Made by a program: the position numbers and the translations under genes | The notes under the pieces: generated by a model | What the model was told of the DNA's origin: nothing | Seen by the model: only the letters and a program-made list of their open reading frames with translations | Database searches by the model: none | Shown here: positions 47,537-55,446 of the stretch, in pieces | How the letters are laid out: each line of letters starts with the position of its first letter | Position numbering within the stretch: the stretch's first letter is position 1 | Assembly (NCBI GenBank): GCA_035606695.1 | Contig: DATNEW010000003.1 | Location: forward strand, 1 to 64,000 | Source: Gemmatimonadaceae bacterium | GTDB taxonomy: Bacteria; Gemmatimonadota; Gemmatimonadetes; Gemmatimonadales; Gemmatimonadaceae | Direction of reading: 5' to 3' | Length of the DNA stretch: 64,000 nucleotides

Positions 47537-50500
47537 CTACTTGATCGTCCCGACACACGCACTCCCTACAGGCAGTCCCACGAGCTTGGCGAGGATGTAC
47601 TGCACGTCTACGGCCTCGACTTTTCCGTTGCAGTTGGCATCGCCGTTCGGGTTGATGACGAGCGGCGTGCCCGGCCCGGGGAAGCCGACGATGGAGCGCA
47701 CGAGCAGCAAGGCGTCGGCGCTCGTGAGCCGCCCATCGAGATTCACGTCGCCCCGCAGCGCTCCGGGAATCACCTCCGCCTTCGCCGAGTTCAATCCCAA
47801 TGACGAAGCGAAGTCGGTGCCGCCGGGCGTCTTTGCCGATGTGAACGTCGGCGTGATCGAGGTGGTCTTGCCGATGTTCGACGCCGAGAAGTGAAAGTAG
47901 AGCTGCGCGAGCGGCACGCTACCCGATTTTCCGGCCGGGTCGGTCGCGCTCAGTGACACGCGCGCCTTGTTCGATTGCGTCGACGCCGGCTTCGCGAAGC
48001 CGCCGGACACGCCGGCTGCCGAGTCGAGTTGCACGACCGTGGAATCCCAATCGACGATCGCCGCATACGAGCCAAGTGTCTGGTTGAGCGGGCCGACGTT
48101 CACACTGAGCGTCGTCGCGAATTGGTAGTTGAGCACCCCGCCGACCGAGTCGACGTCGAACCCCGCGGCCGCCACAGTCTTCACCGGGCCGCCGCCGACG
48201 AAGATCGTATTGACGATCGACGCGCCGCGTGCGTTGCTGCCGGCGCTCACGGTGATCGTGTCGACGTACACGCCTGCGGCGAGGCCGGATGGACTGATGG
48301 TCCATCGGAGCGTCGTTGGTCCAGTGCCGGACGCGGTCGCGAGCGTCGTGAACGAACGGCGCTTGGTCGCGGTCCATGCGGTCGTCGACGCGTTGATACC
48401 GACGACGAAGAGGTTCACCGAGTCGGTCACCGACGTCGTCGACTGTGCGGCAATGCTGTCGATGTGCGCAGTCTGACCGAGCGACAACTGCGTGCCCGGC
48501 AGAATGACGAGCGTGTCGAATAGCGTGGCTGTGGCGTGGCCGTCGAGTGAGGCGATGGGAAGGACATTGGCGTAACGGCCGGGCGCGAGCCCCGTGAGAA
48601 CTCTCTCATAACGCACCCACCCGCGCCCTCGACCGCCAAATTGCGGCAATCCGGTACCGGGCGGCAGCGCCACACGCAACGGCGCTGGTGCGCCGCCCGG
48701 GGTCGTCTCGCCGCTCGCGGTAAGCAGAATGCTCGCCGCCCACTGCAACGTGTCGGCTCCGGGACCGACCGGCACCACGAGAACGGAATCGACACTCGAG
48801 CTGAGTCCTTGCGCAATGGTATCCGCGCGCGCCGCCGACGAGAGCTGAAGCCCGGCCGTCGCCGACGGATTGTAGACCACGAGCGTGTCGATGAGCCGTT
48901 GTTGCTTTTGACTCGACGCGGATTGCGTCGATCCACCTGGAAAAGGACCGACGATCAACAGCGTGTCGATGTACGTACCCGGCTCGAGATGAATGCCGCG
49001 CAGCGTATCCTGGGCAATCCACTGGAAGTACGCCGTGGCGTTTCCGGTGGCGGCATACGTATTGGCGAATCCGCCGCGTTCGACGGGAACGAGGAATCGG
49101 GGCGAGCGGTTGCCGGTCGTGAGCGTCCATGACGCACGTGTCGCCCACAGTCCGCTGAAGCTCACCGCGATGGAATCGGGCTTCGACAGTCCGCCCGCCA
49201 GGATGGAGTCCCGGCGCCCGGTGGTCGAGAGGGCGTATTGCACCGGCGGCACCACGAGCAGCGAATCGAAGAACACCGCCGAGTCGGTTGGGTTCGCGGT
49301 GAGCTTGACCGTGATCGTGTCGACGTACCAGCCGGTTGCCGTCGTCGAGAGCGTGACCATGGGCCAGATGGCCACGCCATTACCCGTGCCCGTCAACGTC
49401 ACCAGATTCTGCGATCCCGACGCGAACCCGAAGTTTTTCCTCCGCGTCGCCGTCCACTGCGCCGACGCACCGCCGGCGCCGGCGATCCGCACGAGCGTCG
49501 AGTCATTGTGCCCGACGCCGGCGAAGTTCGAATCGACGTGCGCGACCGCGCTCAGTCCAACGTGCAGCGCTGTCCCCGGCGTCACCACGAGCGTGTCGAT
49601 GTACTGGTGCACGCTCGTCGCGGCGGTGCTGGTGATGTTTAGAGTATCGTAATACGTGCCTGGTGCGAGCTGCGCCACGTTGCGCTGGAACCGCAGCGTT
49701 CCGGAACCGCAACCGGTGGGCGTCAGGACCTGCAGCCACTGTCCCCCGCTCTGCTGATTCGCGGCCGCCCACGTCGCGCCCCCGGGCCCGCTGGCGGTGA
49801 TGTCGATCGCATCGCTCGCTGACGCGATTCCCTCAGCCACCGTGCTCTTCGAGCCGGTGCGCGATAACGCGAAGTTGCGGCCGAATCCGTTGTGGATCGT
49901 CACCTGCGCACTGGTGCCCGTGATCGAGACGACCGAAATGCTGATGGCGTGCGCCTTGTCAACGAACGACTCGCCGGACTGCAGGACCGCGCCGTGGTCG
50001 TTCGGATTTCCATTGCCGTCCCGGTCCTGCACGTTGAACGACTGGGAGCTCAGGCACGCGAACACCGTGCAGCGTTGGTGGACGACGACTCCCTCGAGCG
50101 GCGTATCACGATCGAATCCCGCGTGCTGGCGCAGCTCGACTGTGTAGTACGGATCCGACGCGCTGTCGCTCGAGCCAAGCGGGATGACCGCGAGCAGATA
50201 GTTGGTATTGCCCGCGGGCGTCGCCGCGCGCTCGAGCGTGATCGTGCTCGAGGCGCCAGTCGCGACGAACCGCCGCGCGACGGGGATGTATCCGAGCAGG
50301 TCCTTCTGCGGCTGCGCCGCTTCCGCGCCGAAGTTGATCCCGCTTTCCGTGTACGCGGTCGCGTTGCTCATGATGTCCCAATCCGACGTGTACCCGAACC
50401 CGTCGTCCGTGGATGAGTGAAAGAGCGACAGCGCGTGGCCAAACTCGTGCGCGTGGCTGCCCATATCCGATTGGGGAGAGGCTTGATAGCCGCTGACTGT

Positions 50501-51295
50501 CGTGCCAAACGCCTTCGTCACGCCGCGAACCGTCGAACTGTCGGCGTACCCGCCCAGCTCGACCGGGTAGAAAATCCCCAACTCGTACGCCACGACGTCG
50601 TACTTCGAGACGTCGACGCTCGCCGGAATCAACGCTTCACACGCCGGAATGAATGTGGCCAACTGCAGCGTCCCGCCGGACTCGTACGACGCCGCCGTTC
50701 CGGGCACGGTGATCCAGTCGAGAACGTCCCCGGTGACGTTCAGCTGTCCGTACGAGCTCTCCTGCCAGAACGCGGCGACGCTCATCGGACCGTTGAACCA
50801 CAGGCTCTGGAAATCCTGCACGCTGCCGAACGGCGTTGGGCTATCCGATGTGCGACACGGCAGCACCAACACACGGCGCGTGGTCCACATCGGCGTGCCC
50901 GGCACCGTCGTGATGAATCGCGCGCCGCCACTCGGCTGAATCGACGTCACGTGTCCGTCGGACATCGTCGAAAGCGTCGCGCGTAGACCGCGCAGCCGAT
51001 TCACGCCGCCAACGCGTTTGACCGTCGCGCTGTCGAGATGCACCTCGTACGATCGCCGCGTGGCGCGGTCGAAGACGTACGTCAGCGGTGTCGCCGTATG
51101 GTGCTTGAAGTCGTCCGCCCACAGCACACTGATCGGGCCACTCATTGATGCCGGCACCGCGACGCGCCGCGACGGGCTTTCGCCGCTCACTTGCGCGCGA
51201 GCCGTGCGCGCGAACGTCGACATGGCGACCACCCCGGCTGCCGCAGCCGCCGAGGCCGCGACGAATGCGCGTCTTCGAATCGACATTGTCGTCAT
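47537..51295 (-). CDS. giant exported M6-like metalloprotease with cohesin-like domain and dockerin
   Basis: This 1252-residue protein has a twin-arginine-type signal (SIRRRAFVAAS...ARTARA). An M6-like protease domain follows, with HEFGHALSLFH (His283, Glu284, His287, His293) and GYTSDWDIMS. About five beta-sandwich repeats of about 100 residues follow, each ending like YVDTITV. A cohesin-like domain comes next (TTLSVNVGPLNQTLGSYAAI). The C-terminal type I dockerin has two Ca loops (GDVNLDGRLTSADALLL and GDANCNGKVEAVDVQYIL). ATG 51295 overlaps the upstream TGA as ATGA. The dockerin suggests docking onto a cohesin, perhaps that of the upstream lipoprotein. Confidence 0.8.
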   Translation of the reverse strand: MTTMSIRRRAFVAASAAAAAGVVAMSTFARTARAQVSGESPSRRVAVPASMSGPISVLWADDFKHHTATPLTYVFDRATRRSYEVHLDSATVKRVGGVNRLRGLRATLSTMSDGHVTSIQPSGGARFITTVPGTPMWTTRRVLVLPCRTSDSPTPFGSVQDFQSLWFNGPMSVAAFWQESSYGQLNVTGDVLDWITVPGTAASYESGGTLQLATFIPACEALIPASVDVSKYDVVAYELGIFYPVELGGYADSSTVRGVTKAFGTTVSGYQASPQSDMGSHAHEFGHALSLFHSSTDDGFGYTSDWDIMSNATAYTESGINFGAEAAQPQKDLLGYIPVARRFVATGASSTITLERAATPAGNTNYLLAVIPLGSSDSASDPYYTVELRQHAGFDRDTPLEGVVVHQRCTVFACLSSQSFNVQDRDGNGNPNDHGAVLQSGESFVDKAHAISISVVSITGTSAQVTIHNGFGRNFALSRTGSKSTVAEGIASASDAIDITASGPGGATWAAANQQSGGQWLQVLTPTGCGSGTLRFQRNVAQLAPGTYYDTLNITSTAATSVHQYIDTLVVTPGTALHVGLSAVAHVDSNFAGVGHNDSTLVRIAGAGGASAQWTATRRKNFGFASGSQNLVTLTGTGNGVAIWPMVTLSTTATGWYVDTITVKLTANPTDSAVFFDSLLVVPPVQYALSTTGRRDSILAGGLSKPDSIAVSFSGLWATRASWTLTTGNRSPRFLVPVERGGFANTYAATGNATAYFQWIAQDTLRGIHLEPGTYIDTLLIVGPFPGGSTQSASSQKQQRLIDTLVVYNPSATAGLQLSSAARADTIAQGLSSSVDSVLVVPVGPGADTLQWAASILLTASGETTPGGAPAPLRVALPPGTGLPQFGGRGRGWVRYERVLTGLAPGRYANVLPIASLDGHATATLFDTLVILPGTQLSLGQTAHIDSIAAQSTTSVTDSVNLFVVGINASTTAWTATKRRSFTTLATASGTGPTTLRWTISPSGLAAGVYVDTITVSAGSNARGASIVNTIFVGGGPVKTVAAAGFDVDSVGGVLNYQFATTLSVNVGPLNQTLGSYAAIVDWDSTVVQLDSAAGVSGGFAKPASTQSNKARVSLSATDPAGKSGSVPLAQLYFHFSASNIGKTTSITPTFTSAKTPGGTDFASSLGLNSAKAEVIPGALRGDVNLDGRLTSADALLLVRSIVGFPGPGTPLVINPNGDANCNGKVEAVDVQYILAKLVGLPVGSACVGTIK

Positions 51296-51942
51296 CGATG
51301 ATTCCGTCGCGTCAGCGTCGCCGAACTCGCGGTCGCAGCGCTCGCGGTCGCAGCGCTCGCGGTCGCAGCGCTCGCAGTCGCGCCGGCGGTCTTGTCCTCG
51401 AACTTCGACGTCGTCAACTCGCGAATGATGAGCGTCGCGCCGCTCAACCCGCCGGTCTTCTTCACGGTGAACGTCATGCCCGCCAGCGTGTCGTTGCTGA
51501 ACGACGTCGCGGCGCCGGCGATCTGCACGCTGAGCGGCGTTCCGGAGTTCATCGCGACGATGCCGTCCGTCGTGCGAGTCACCTGGCCCGCGTATGCGAG
51601 TGCGGATGTGTCGAGCGCGACGACGGCCGAGAAACTGCCGACGGTGGCCGATGCCGCGTCCCGTTTGGCCACGAGCCAAACCGTTGCCTGGCTGCCCGCC
51701 GCCGGAGCCGCCGACGGTTGCGCGAGCACCAGCGTGTACGCCGCATTGGGATTCGACGGCGGCGTTGGCGGCGTCGGAGTCGGCGTTGGGGTCGGCGTCG
51801 GTGTAGCCGTAGGCTGCTGGCTTTGCGTCGGCGAGCTTGGCCCGTCCGTCGAGCCGCCGCAGCCGGCGACGAGCAAGGCACCCGCTACCGCGACGACGGC
51901 GACGATGGTCGCGACGTCGCCCACTCCCATGCGATCGGTCAT
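51292..51942 (-). CDS. cohesin-like lipoprotein
   Basis: This 216-residue protein starts with a lipoprotein signal (ALLVAGCGGS), followed by a linker of TPTPTP repeats. A domain of about 130 residues looks like a cohesin (AAYTLVLAQPSAAPAAGSQA, ATVGSFSAVVALDTSALAYAG, LAGMTFTVKKTGGLSGATLI). The tail consists of ATASA repeats. It should sit on the cell surface or outer membrane. It is translationally coupled to the dockerin-bearing protease gene (ATGA overlap), so it may be the anchor for that protease. Cohesin assignment is by pattern, and confidence is moderate. Confidence 0.65.
   Translation of the reverse strand: MTDRMGVGDVATIVAVVAVAGALLVAGCGGSTDGPSSPTQSQQPTATPTPTPTPTPTPPTPPSNPNAAYTLVLAQPSAAPAAGSQATVWLVAKRDAASATVGSFSAVVALDTSALAYAGQVTRTTDGIVAMNSGTPLSVQIAGAATSFSNDTLAGMTFTVKKTGGLSGATLIIRELTTSKFEDKTAGATASAATASAATASAATASSATLTRRNHR
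51326..51385. repeat. 15-bp tandem repeat (three perfect copies plus one degenerate)
   Basis: The unit CTCGCGGTCGCAGCG is repeated at 51326, 51341 and 51356, with a divergent copy at 51371. It encodes the ATASA repeats in the C-terminal tail of the cohesin-like lipoprotein. Copy number changes would keep the frame. Confidence 0.85.
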
Positions 51943-51988
51943 GCGTCACTCTGCGTGATTGACATGACCGGCATGCTACGCGCCGTCC

Positions 51989-52016
51989 GTTAATCGCTAG
52001 TTAACCGGCAGTTAAC
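51989..52016 (-). promoter_or_regulatory. three GTTAA repeats at 11-bp spacing upstream of the protease operon
   Basis: GTTAAT at 51989 and GTTAAC at 52000 and 52011 are spaced exactly 11 bp apart. They lie just upstream of a possible -10 (TAGCAT on the minus strand, 51978-51973), so they would cover the -35 region. Direct repeats with one helical turn spacing are typical of OmpR/PhoB-type response regulators. The remaining part of this 226-bp gap shows nothing else. Confidence 0.45.
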
Positions 52017-52168
52017 TGCAGGTTGGCGGCGAGTTTCCGTCGTCGAGGCCTCGATCCTGCCGCGGCGGCTATATTGAACGACCGCATCGACTACTCACAT
52101 CCATCGCCGCGATCGATCGTCACGATCGCCACGATCGACTCCGCGCCGGACACCTGCGTGACACCCGC

Positions 52169-52474
52169 GTGACACCTGCCCTCCTGCGCGTCCTCGCCCG
52201 CGTCCTCGCCCGCGTCCTGCCCCGCGACTTCCGCGAACGGGTGTTCGAGCCGGCGCTCGCTGACCTTCGGCGCGAGGAGCAGTCACGTCACTCCACGCTC
52301 GCGAGAGTGATCGGCCGCGCGACCTTCATCGCGGAATGCCTGCGGCTCGCGGCGCCACTCCTCGTTTGGCGGCGGGGGCAGTTCACCCGGCTCGCCATCG
52401 CGCTCGCGGCGATCGCCGTCCTCGTCGCATTCGTGATCCAACGGCAGCATTACATCGCCGTTCCCACCCCGTGA
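52169..52474 (+). CDS. small membrane protein resembling an ADOP prefix domain
   Basis: This 101-residue protein begins LLRVLARVLARVLPRDFRER, then VFEPALADLRREE. This resembles the prefix domain (RxFRERxxxE) found at the front of some ADOP permeases. A single hydrophobic helix (LAIALAAIAVLVAFVI) lies near the C-terminus. The GTG start has no clear ribosome binding site, and the N-terminal coding region contains a 12-bp tandem repeat, so the gene is somewhat uncertain. The PadR gene follows 37 bp downstream, the same neighbour as for ADOP at 14623; it may be the remnant of an ADOP gene. Confidence 0.5.
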   Translation: MTPALLRVLARVLARVLPRDFRERVFEPALADLRREEQSRHSTLARVIGRATFIAECLRLAAPLLVWRRGQFTRLAIALAAIAVLVAFVIQRQHYIAVPTP

Positions 52475-52489
52475 GTCGGTATTAAATTG

Positions 52490-52508
52490 ACATAATGTCG
52501 CATTACAT
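52490..52508 (+). promoter_or_regulatory. operator of the padR-type gene
   Basis: ACATAATGTCGCATTACAT, containing TAATG-TCG-CATTA, ends 3 nt before the ATG at 52512. A nearly identical 19-bp element lies upstream of the convergent DoxX gene (53304-53322). TATTAA at 52480-52485 is a plausible -10, which places the operator right at the mRNA start. Confidence 0.6.
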
Positions 52509-52511
52509 CAT

Positions 52512-52832
52512 ATGGCCACGAATCTCCCGCGTTTGACCCACCTGCAGTTTCTCGTCGTGTCCGAGCTGCAGCGGGGCATCGCACGCGGTCGGGATCTGCG
52601 CGATCAGCTTCGATCGGCCGGCGTGCGCCAGAGCGGTCCGGCGTTCTATCAGATGATGGCGGTGCTCGAAGACGCGGGCTTCGTGATTGGGCGATACGAG
52701 CAACAGGTGATCGACGGACAAATCATCCGCGAGCGATACTACACGGTTTCCGCGAGCGGAAGAAAGGCGGCCGACGGGTCGCGCGCGTTCTACGCCCGCG
52801 CGACCGCGCGTCATCGGCCCGGGCTCGCATAG
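52512..52832 (+). CDS. PadR-like winged-helix regulator
   Basis: This 106-residue regulator has a winged-helix fold (THLQFLVVSELQRGIARGRDLRDQL, then SGPAFYQMMAVLEDAGFVIGRYEQQ, then YYTVSASGRKA). It fits the PadR family or the related PF03551-like group, though it lacks the usual dimerisation helices. Its 3' end overlaps the convergent DoxX gene by 22 bp. The same operator-like sequence precedes both genes, so it probably represses itself and DoxX. Confidence 0.75.
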   Translation: MATNLPRLTHLQFLVVSELQRGIARGRDLRDQLRSAGVRQSGPAFYQMMAVLEDAGFVIGRYEQQVIDGQIIRERYYTVSASGRKAADGSRAFYARATARHRPGLA

Positions 52833-53212
52833 GACGGAGGCCGTTGCCACCGGTCCCGCCAGCGCACCACTCCGATCGCCGCGACGACGACGAGATACGT
52901 CAGAGGCGTGGCACCCCAACCGAGCGCTCCTCCCGGATGCAAGAGCAGTGTGGCGAGCGCCGTCGCCATGACCGTCCCCACCAGCACCGCGGCGTACTTG
53001 GCGAGCCCGGGAGCGAGGAGCGCGAGCGCACCGGCTAGCTCCAGCACGCCGACCATCGGCGAGAGCCACGCCGGGTAACCCCAGCCGACAAAAAGCGACT
53101 GCCAGTGTTGGGGCTGAAGCAACTTCGTTATTCCGGCCGCGCCGACGCCGAACGCGACGACGACCGTGGCGACCCAGAGAAGAATCGTTCCCGCCTTCGT
53201 GTGTTGTCGCAT
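52811..53212 (-). CDS. DoxX-family membrane protein
   Basis: This roughly 133-residue protein has four predicted membrane helices and the DoxX pattern (TILLWVATVVVAFGVGAAGITKL, then GWGYPAWLSPMVGVLELAGALALL, then YAAVLVGTVMATALATLLLHPG). DoxX-like proteins are small quinone-pool-associated or stress-related membrane proteins of largely unknown function. ATG 53212 follows GAGGAG by 6 nt; upstream open frame lacks the fold. Regulation by the adjacent PadR-like protein is suggested by the shared 19-bp element. Confidence 0.8.
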   Translation of the reverse strand: MRQHTKAGTILLWVATVVVAFGVGAAGITKLLQPQHWQSLFVGWGYPAWLSPMVGVLELAGALALLAPGLAKYAAVLVGTVMATALATLLLHPGGALGWGATPLTYLVVVAAIGVVRWRDRWQRPPSYASPGR

Positions 53213-53288
53213 CGTGACTCCTCGCGGACATGACTGGCACGGACACGCCGGTCTACCGATCGTCGGCCGACACGAACGCGCACCGTCT

Positions 53289-53322
53289 ACATAATGTGAC
53301 AAAACATAAGTCGGCATTATGT
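53289..53322 (-). promoter_or_regulatory. operator region of the DoxX gene
   Basis: ACATAATG (53289-53296) and CATTATGT (53315-53322) form an inverted repeat. The inner 53304-53322 part reproduces the 19-bp element at 52490-52508 with one insertion and one deletion. It lies 77 bp upstream of the DoxX start. Confidence 0.6.
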
Positions 53323-53376
53323 TAGTGGGCAAGAGATCGACGGCGCGGGAACGTCCCCACCGTCCCCTCCCGCCGG

Positions 53377-55407
53377 CTACTTGACCCGGACGAACACCGT
53401 GCCGTGACGCGGAACGACCGTCGTGAAGCTGTCGGCGAACGCCCCCAAGTCGCGCTGACGCCACAGATCGCGCACGGCGTGACGCCCGGTGATGCCGAGA
53501 TCGCGCCACGCGACGCTGACCGGCATGTCCATCTCGTCGCGATTGAACAAGCCGACGGCGAGCGAACCGTCGCTCAACGGCCGCGCCCACGCCTCGAGCT
53601 CATCGTGCTTCGACACGCGATCCGCCGCCTTGCCGAGTGGATCCTGGTGCACCGCGAGCACCTCGTCATTCGTCACCAGATTGAGCTCGAAGTCATCCAT
53701 CTGCGTGAGATCGTTGCCGAGCAGCAGCGGCGCCGCGAGCAGCGTCCAGAGTGTGATGTGCACGTACTGCTCGTTCGGCGTGAGCCGTGAGTCGCGCAGC
53801 CGCGGTCCCCAACCAACCTTGCCGATGACGAGCATGTCGGGATCGTTCCAGTGCCCGGGCTGCGCGTACTTCGAGTGTCCGACCTGCTGAAAGCCAATAC
53901 CGTTCATGCTTTCCCACGTGTCGGTAATGTCGCCCGTCGTACGCCACGAGTTGCCCGCGATGCCCGGCTCCGCGCCCCATTCCCACACATTGCCCCAACC
54001 ATACTGGCACAACGAATAGATGATGTCGCGCGGCACCTGATCGAGCGCGGCGCGACCCACCTGATACGGCCGCTCGAGCACCGCGAGCTGTGTGTTGGTT
54101 TCGCCCGGCGCGAGGACGTCGCTGTAGCCGCACCAATCGTACTTCAGATAGTCGACACCCCAGTTCGCGAACGTTAGAAAATCCTGATGCTCGTGCTGCC
54201 AACTCGCTTCCAGGCGCTGGCAGGTGGTGGGACCGGGGCCGGAGTAAATGCCGAACTTGAGGCCCTTCGCGTGGATGTAGTCGCCGAGTGCCTTCATGTT
54301 CGGAAATTTCTTGTTCGTGAGAATGGTGCCGTCGTCCGCGCGCACCGGGCCTTCGTACAACGGATCGGTTTCGCGGCGGCTCCGCTCCCACCCGTCGTCG
54401 AGATTGACGTACGTCCAGCCGTGGTCGGCGAGGCCCGTCGAAACCATCGCGTCCGCGGCGACGCGCGCGAGGGAGTCACTCACCGCGCGGCCGAATGCAT
54501 TCCAGCTGTTCCATCCCATCGCCGGCGTCAGCGCCAACTGTCCCTCGGCCACGAAGACAAAGTCCTTCGATGCCGAACCGCGCGCGTTTCGCGCCGTGAA
54601 CGTTACCGGGTATCGGCCGCGCGTCGCGATCACACCGTGAATGATGCCGGTAGCCGCGTCGAGCGTGAGGCCCGTTGGCAGGCCGCGCGCGCCGAACGTC
54701 ATCGGCCGTTCCCCGGTCACCGGCATTCGATAGATGACTTCATGCCCCGGCGAAACGCCAGTGAGCGACGGACCGTTGATGCGCGGCGCCGGACCAGATT
54801 TCGGCGTGAGGATTACCCGAGGCTCGACAGGAATGTCGATCGCTGTCGGCGCATTTCCCGAAACCGTAAAGCGCGCGTCGGCCCAGTCGGCGGAAATCGG
54901 GCGGCTCCCGTCGACGGGTTTCACCTGCAACACGAGCGTCTGGATGCCGTGCACGTCGACGTTCATCGCTTCGGGCGCGTCGCCACGGACGAGTGGCTTG
55001 CTCACCTGCAGCACGCGGCCGTCGCCGACGACGCGAAAGATGATCGGTGTCGGCGCCGGCGCGTTCGCGGGTGGATTGCCCGCTGATGCATTGTCATCCG
55101 CGCCGACCATCGCGGTGAATCGCTCGGCGCCGCCCGAGAGCCGGACGAAGATGACGCTCGTCGCGCGCGTGCCGACGCCGTCGGCGAATTCCCTGCCCCC
55201 TATGCGAATGGCCGCGCCATCGATCGACCTGTTCGCCTGCGCGACGTTCCGCGCGGCGGTGCCGCCACGGCCTCCGACGATTTGCACCTTCATCTTCGCG
55301 AGGTCGAGCGACGAGAGCGAAACATCCCCGACGTGCGTGCGATGACGGCCGGGTACGATTGCGAGCGAAAGCGCGACGAGCCGCGCGGAACGGCGGGCGA
55401 CAAGCAT
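53377..55407 (-). CDS. exported GH27 alpha-galactosidase with NPCBM domain
   Basis: This 676-residue protein has a signal peptide, then an NPCBM domain (LSSLDLAKMKVQIVGGRGG...IDGAAIRIGGREFADGVGT). An Ig-like putative-Ig domain follows (RMPVTGERPMTFGARGLPTG...LDAATGIIHG). The GH27 barrel starts LTPAMGWNSWNAFG. The nucleophile Asp is in VDYLKYDWCGY, and the acid/base Asp is expected in RTTGDITDTWESM. It should release galactose from galactosides outside the cytoplasm. It is the last gene of the galT-galK operon, 39 bp after galK. Confidence 0.9.
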   Translation of the reverse strand: MLVARRSARLVALSLAIVPGRHRTHVGDVSLSSLDLAKMKVQIVGGRGGTAARNVAQANRSIDGAAIRIGGREFADGVGTRATSVIFVRLSGGAERFTAMVGADDNASAGNPPANAPAPTPIIFRVVGDGRVLQVSKPLVRGDAPEAMNVDVHGIQTLVLQVKPVDGSRPISADWADARFTVSGNAPTAIDIPVEPRVILTPKSGPAPRINGPSLTGVSPGHEVIYRMPVTGERPMTFGARGLPTGLTLDAATGIIHGVIATRGRYPVTFTARNARGSASKDFVFVAEGQLALTPAMGWNSWNAFGRAVSDSLARVAADAMVSTGLADHGWTYVNLDDGWERSRRETDPLYEGPVRADDGTILTNKKFPNMKALGDYIHAKGLKFGIYSGPGPTTCQRLEASWQHEHQDFLTFANWGVDYLKYDWCGYSDVLAPGETNTQLAVLERPYQVGRAALDQVPRDIIYSLCQYGWGNVWEWGAEPGIAGNSWRTTGDITDTWESMNGIGFQQVGHSKYAQPGHWNDPDMLVIGKVGWGPRLRDSRLTPNEQYVHITLWTLLAAPLLLGNDLTQMDDFELNLVTNDEVLAVHQDPLGKAADRVSKHDELEAWARPLSDGSLAVGLFNRDEMDMPVSVAWRDLGITGRHAVRDLWRQRDLGAFADSFTTVVPRHGTVFVRVK

Positions 55408-55446
55408 GGTAAATCCAGTCGATGTAAGGACGCCGCGAATATAGTC

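Noticed and set aside
51296-51949. 218-codon N-terminal extension of the M6-like protease
   Set aside because: The extension is Arg/Asp-rich out-of-frame translation of the lipoprotein gene; the true start begins the Tat-type signal peptide at 51295.
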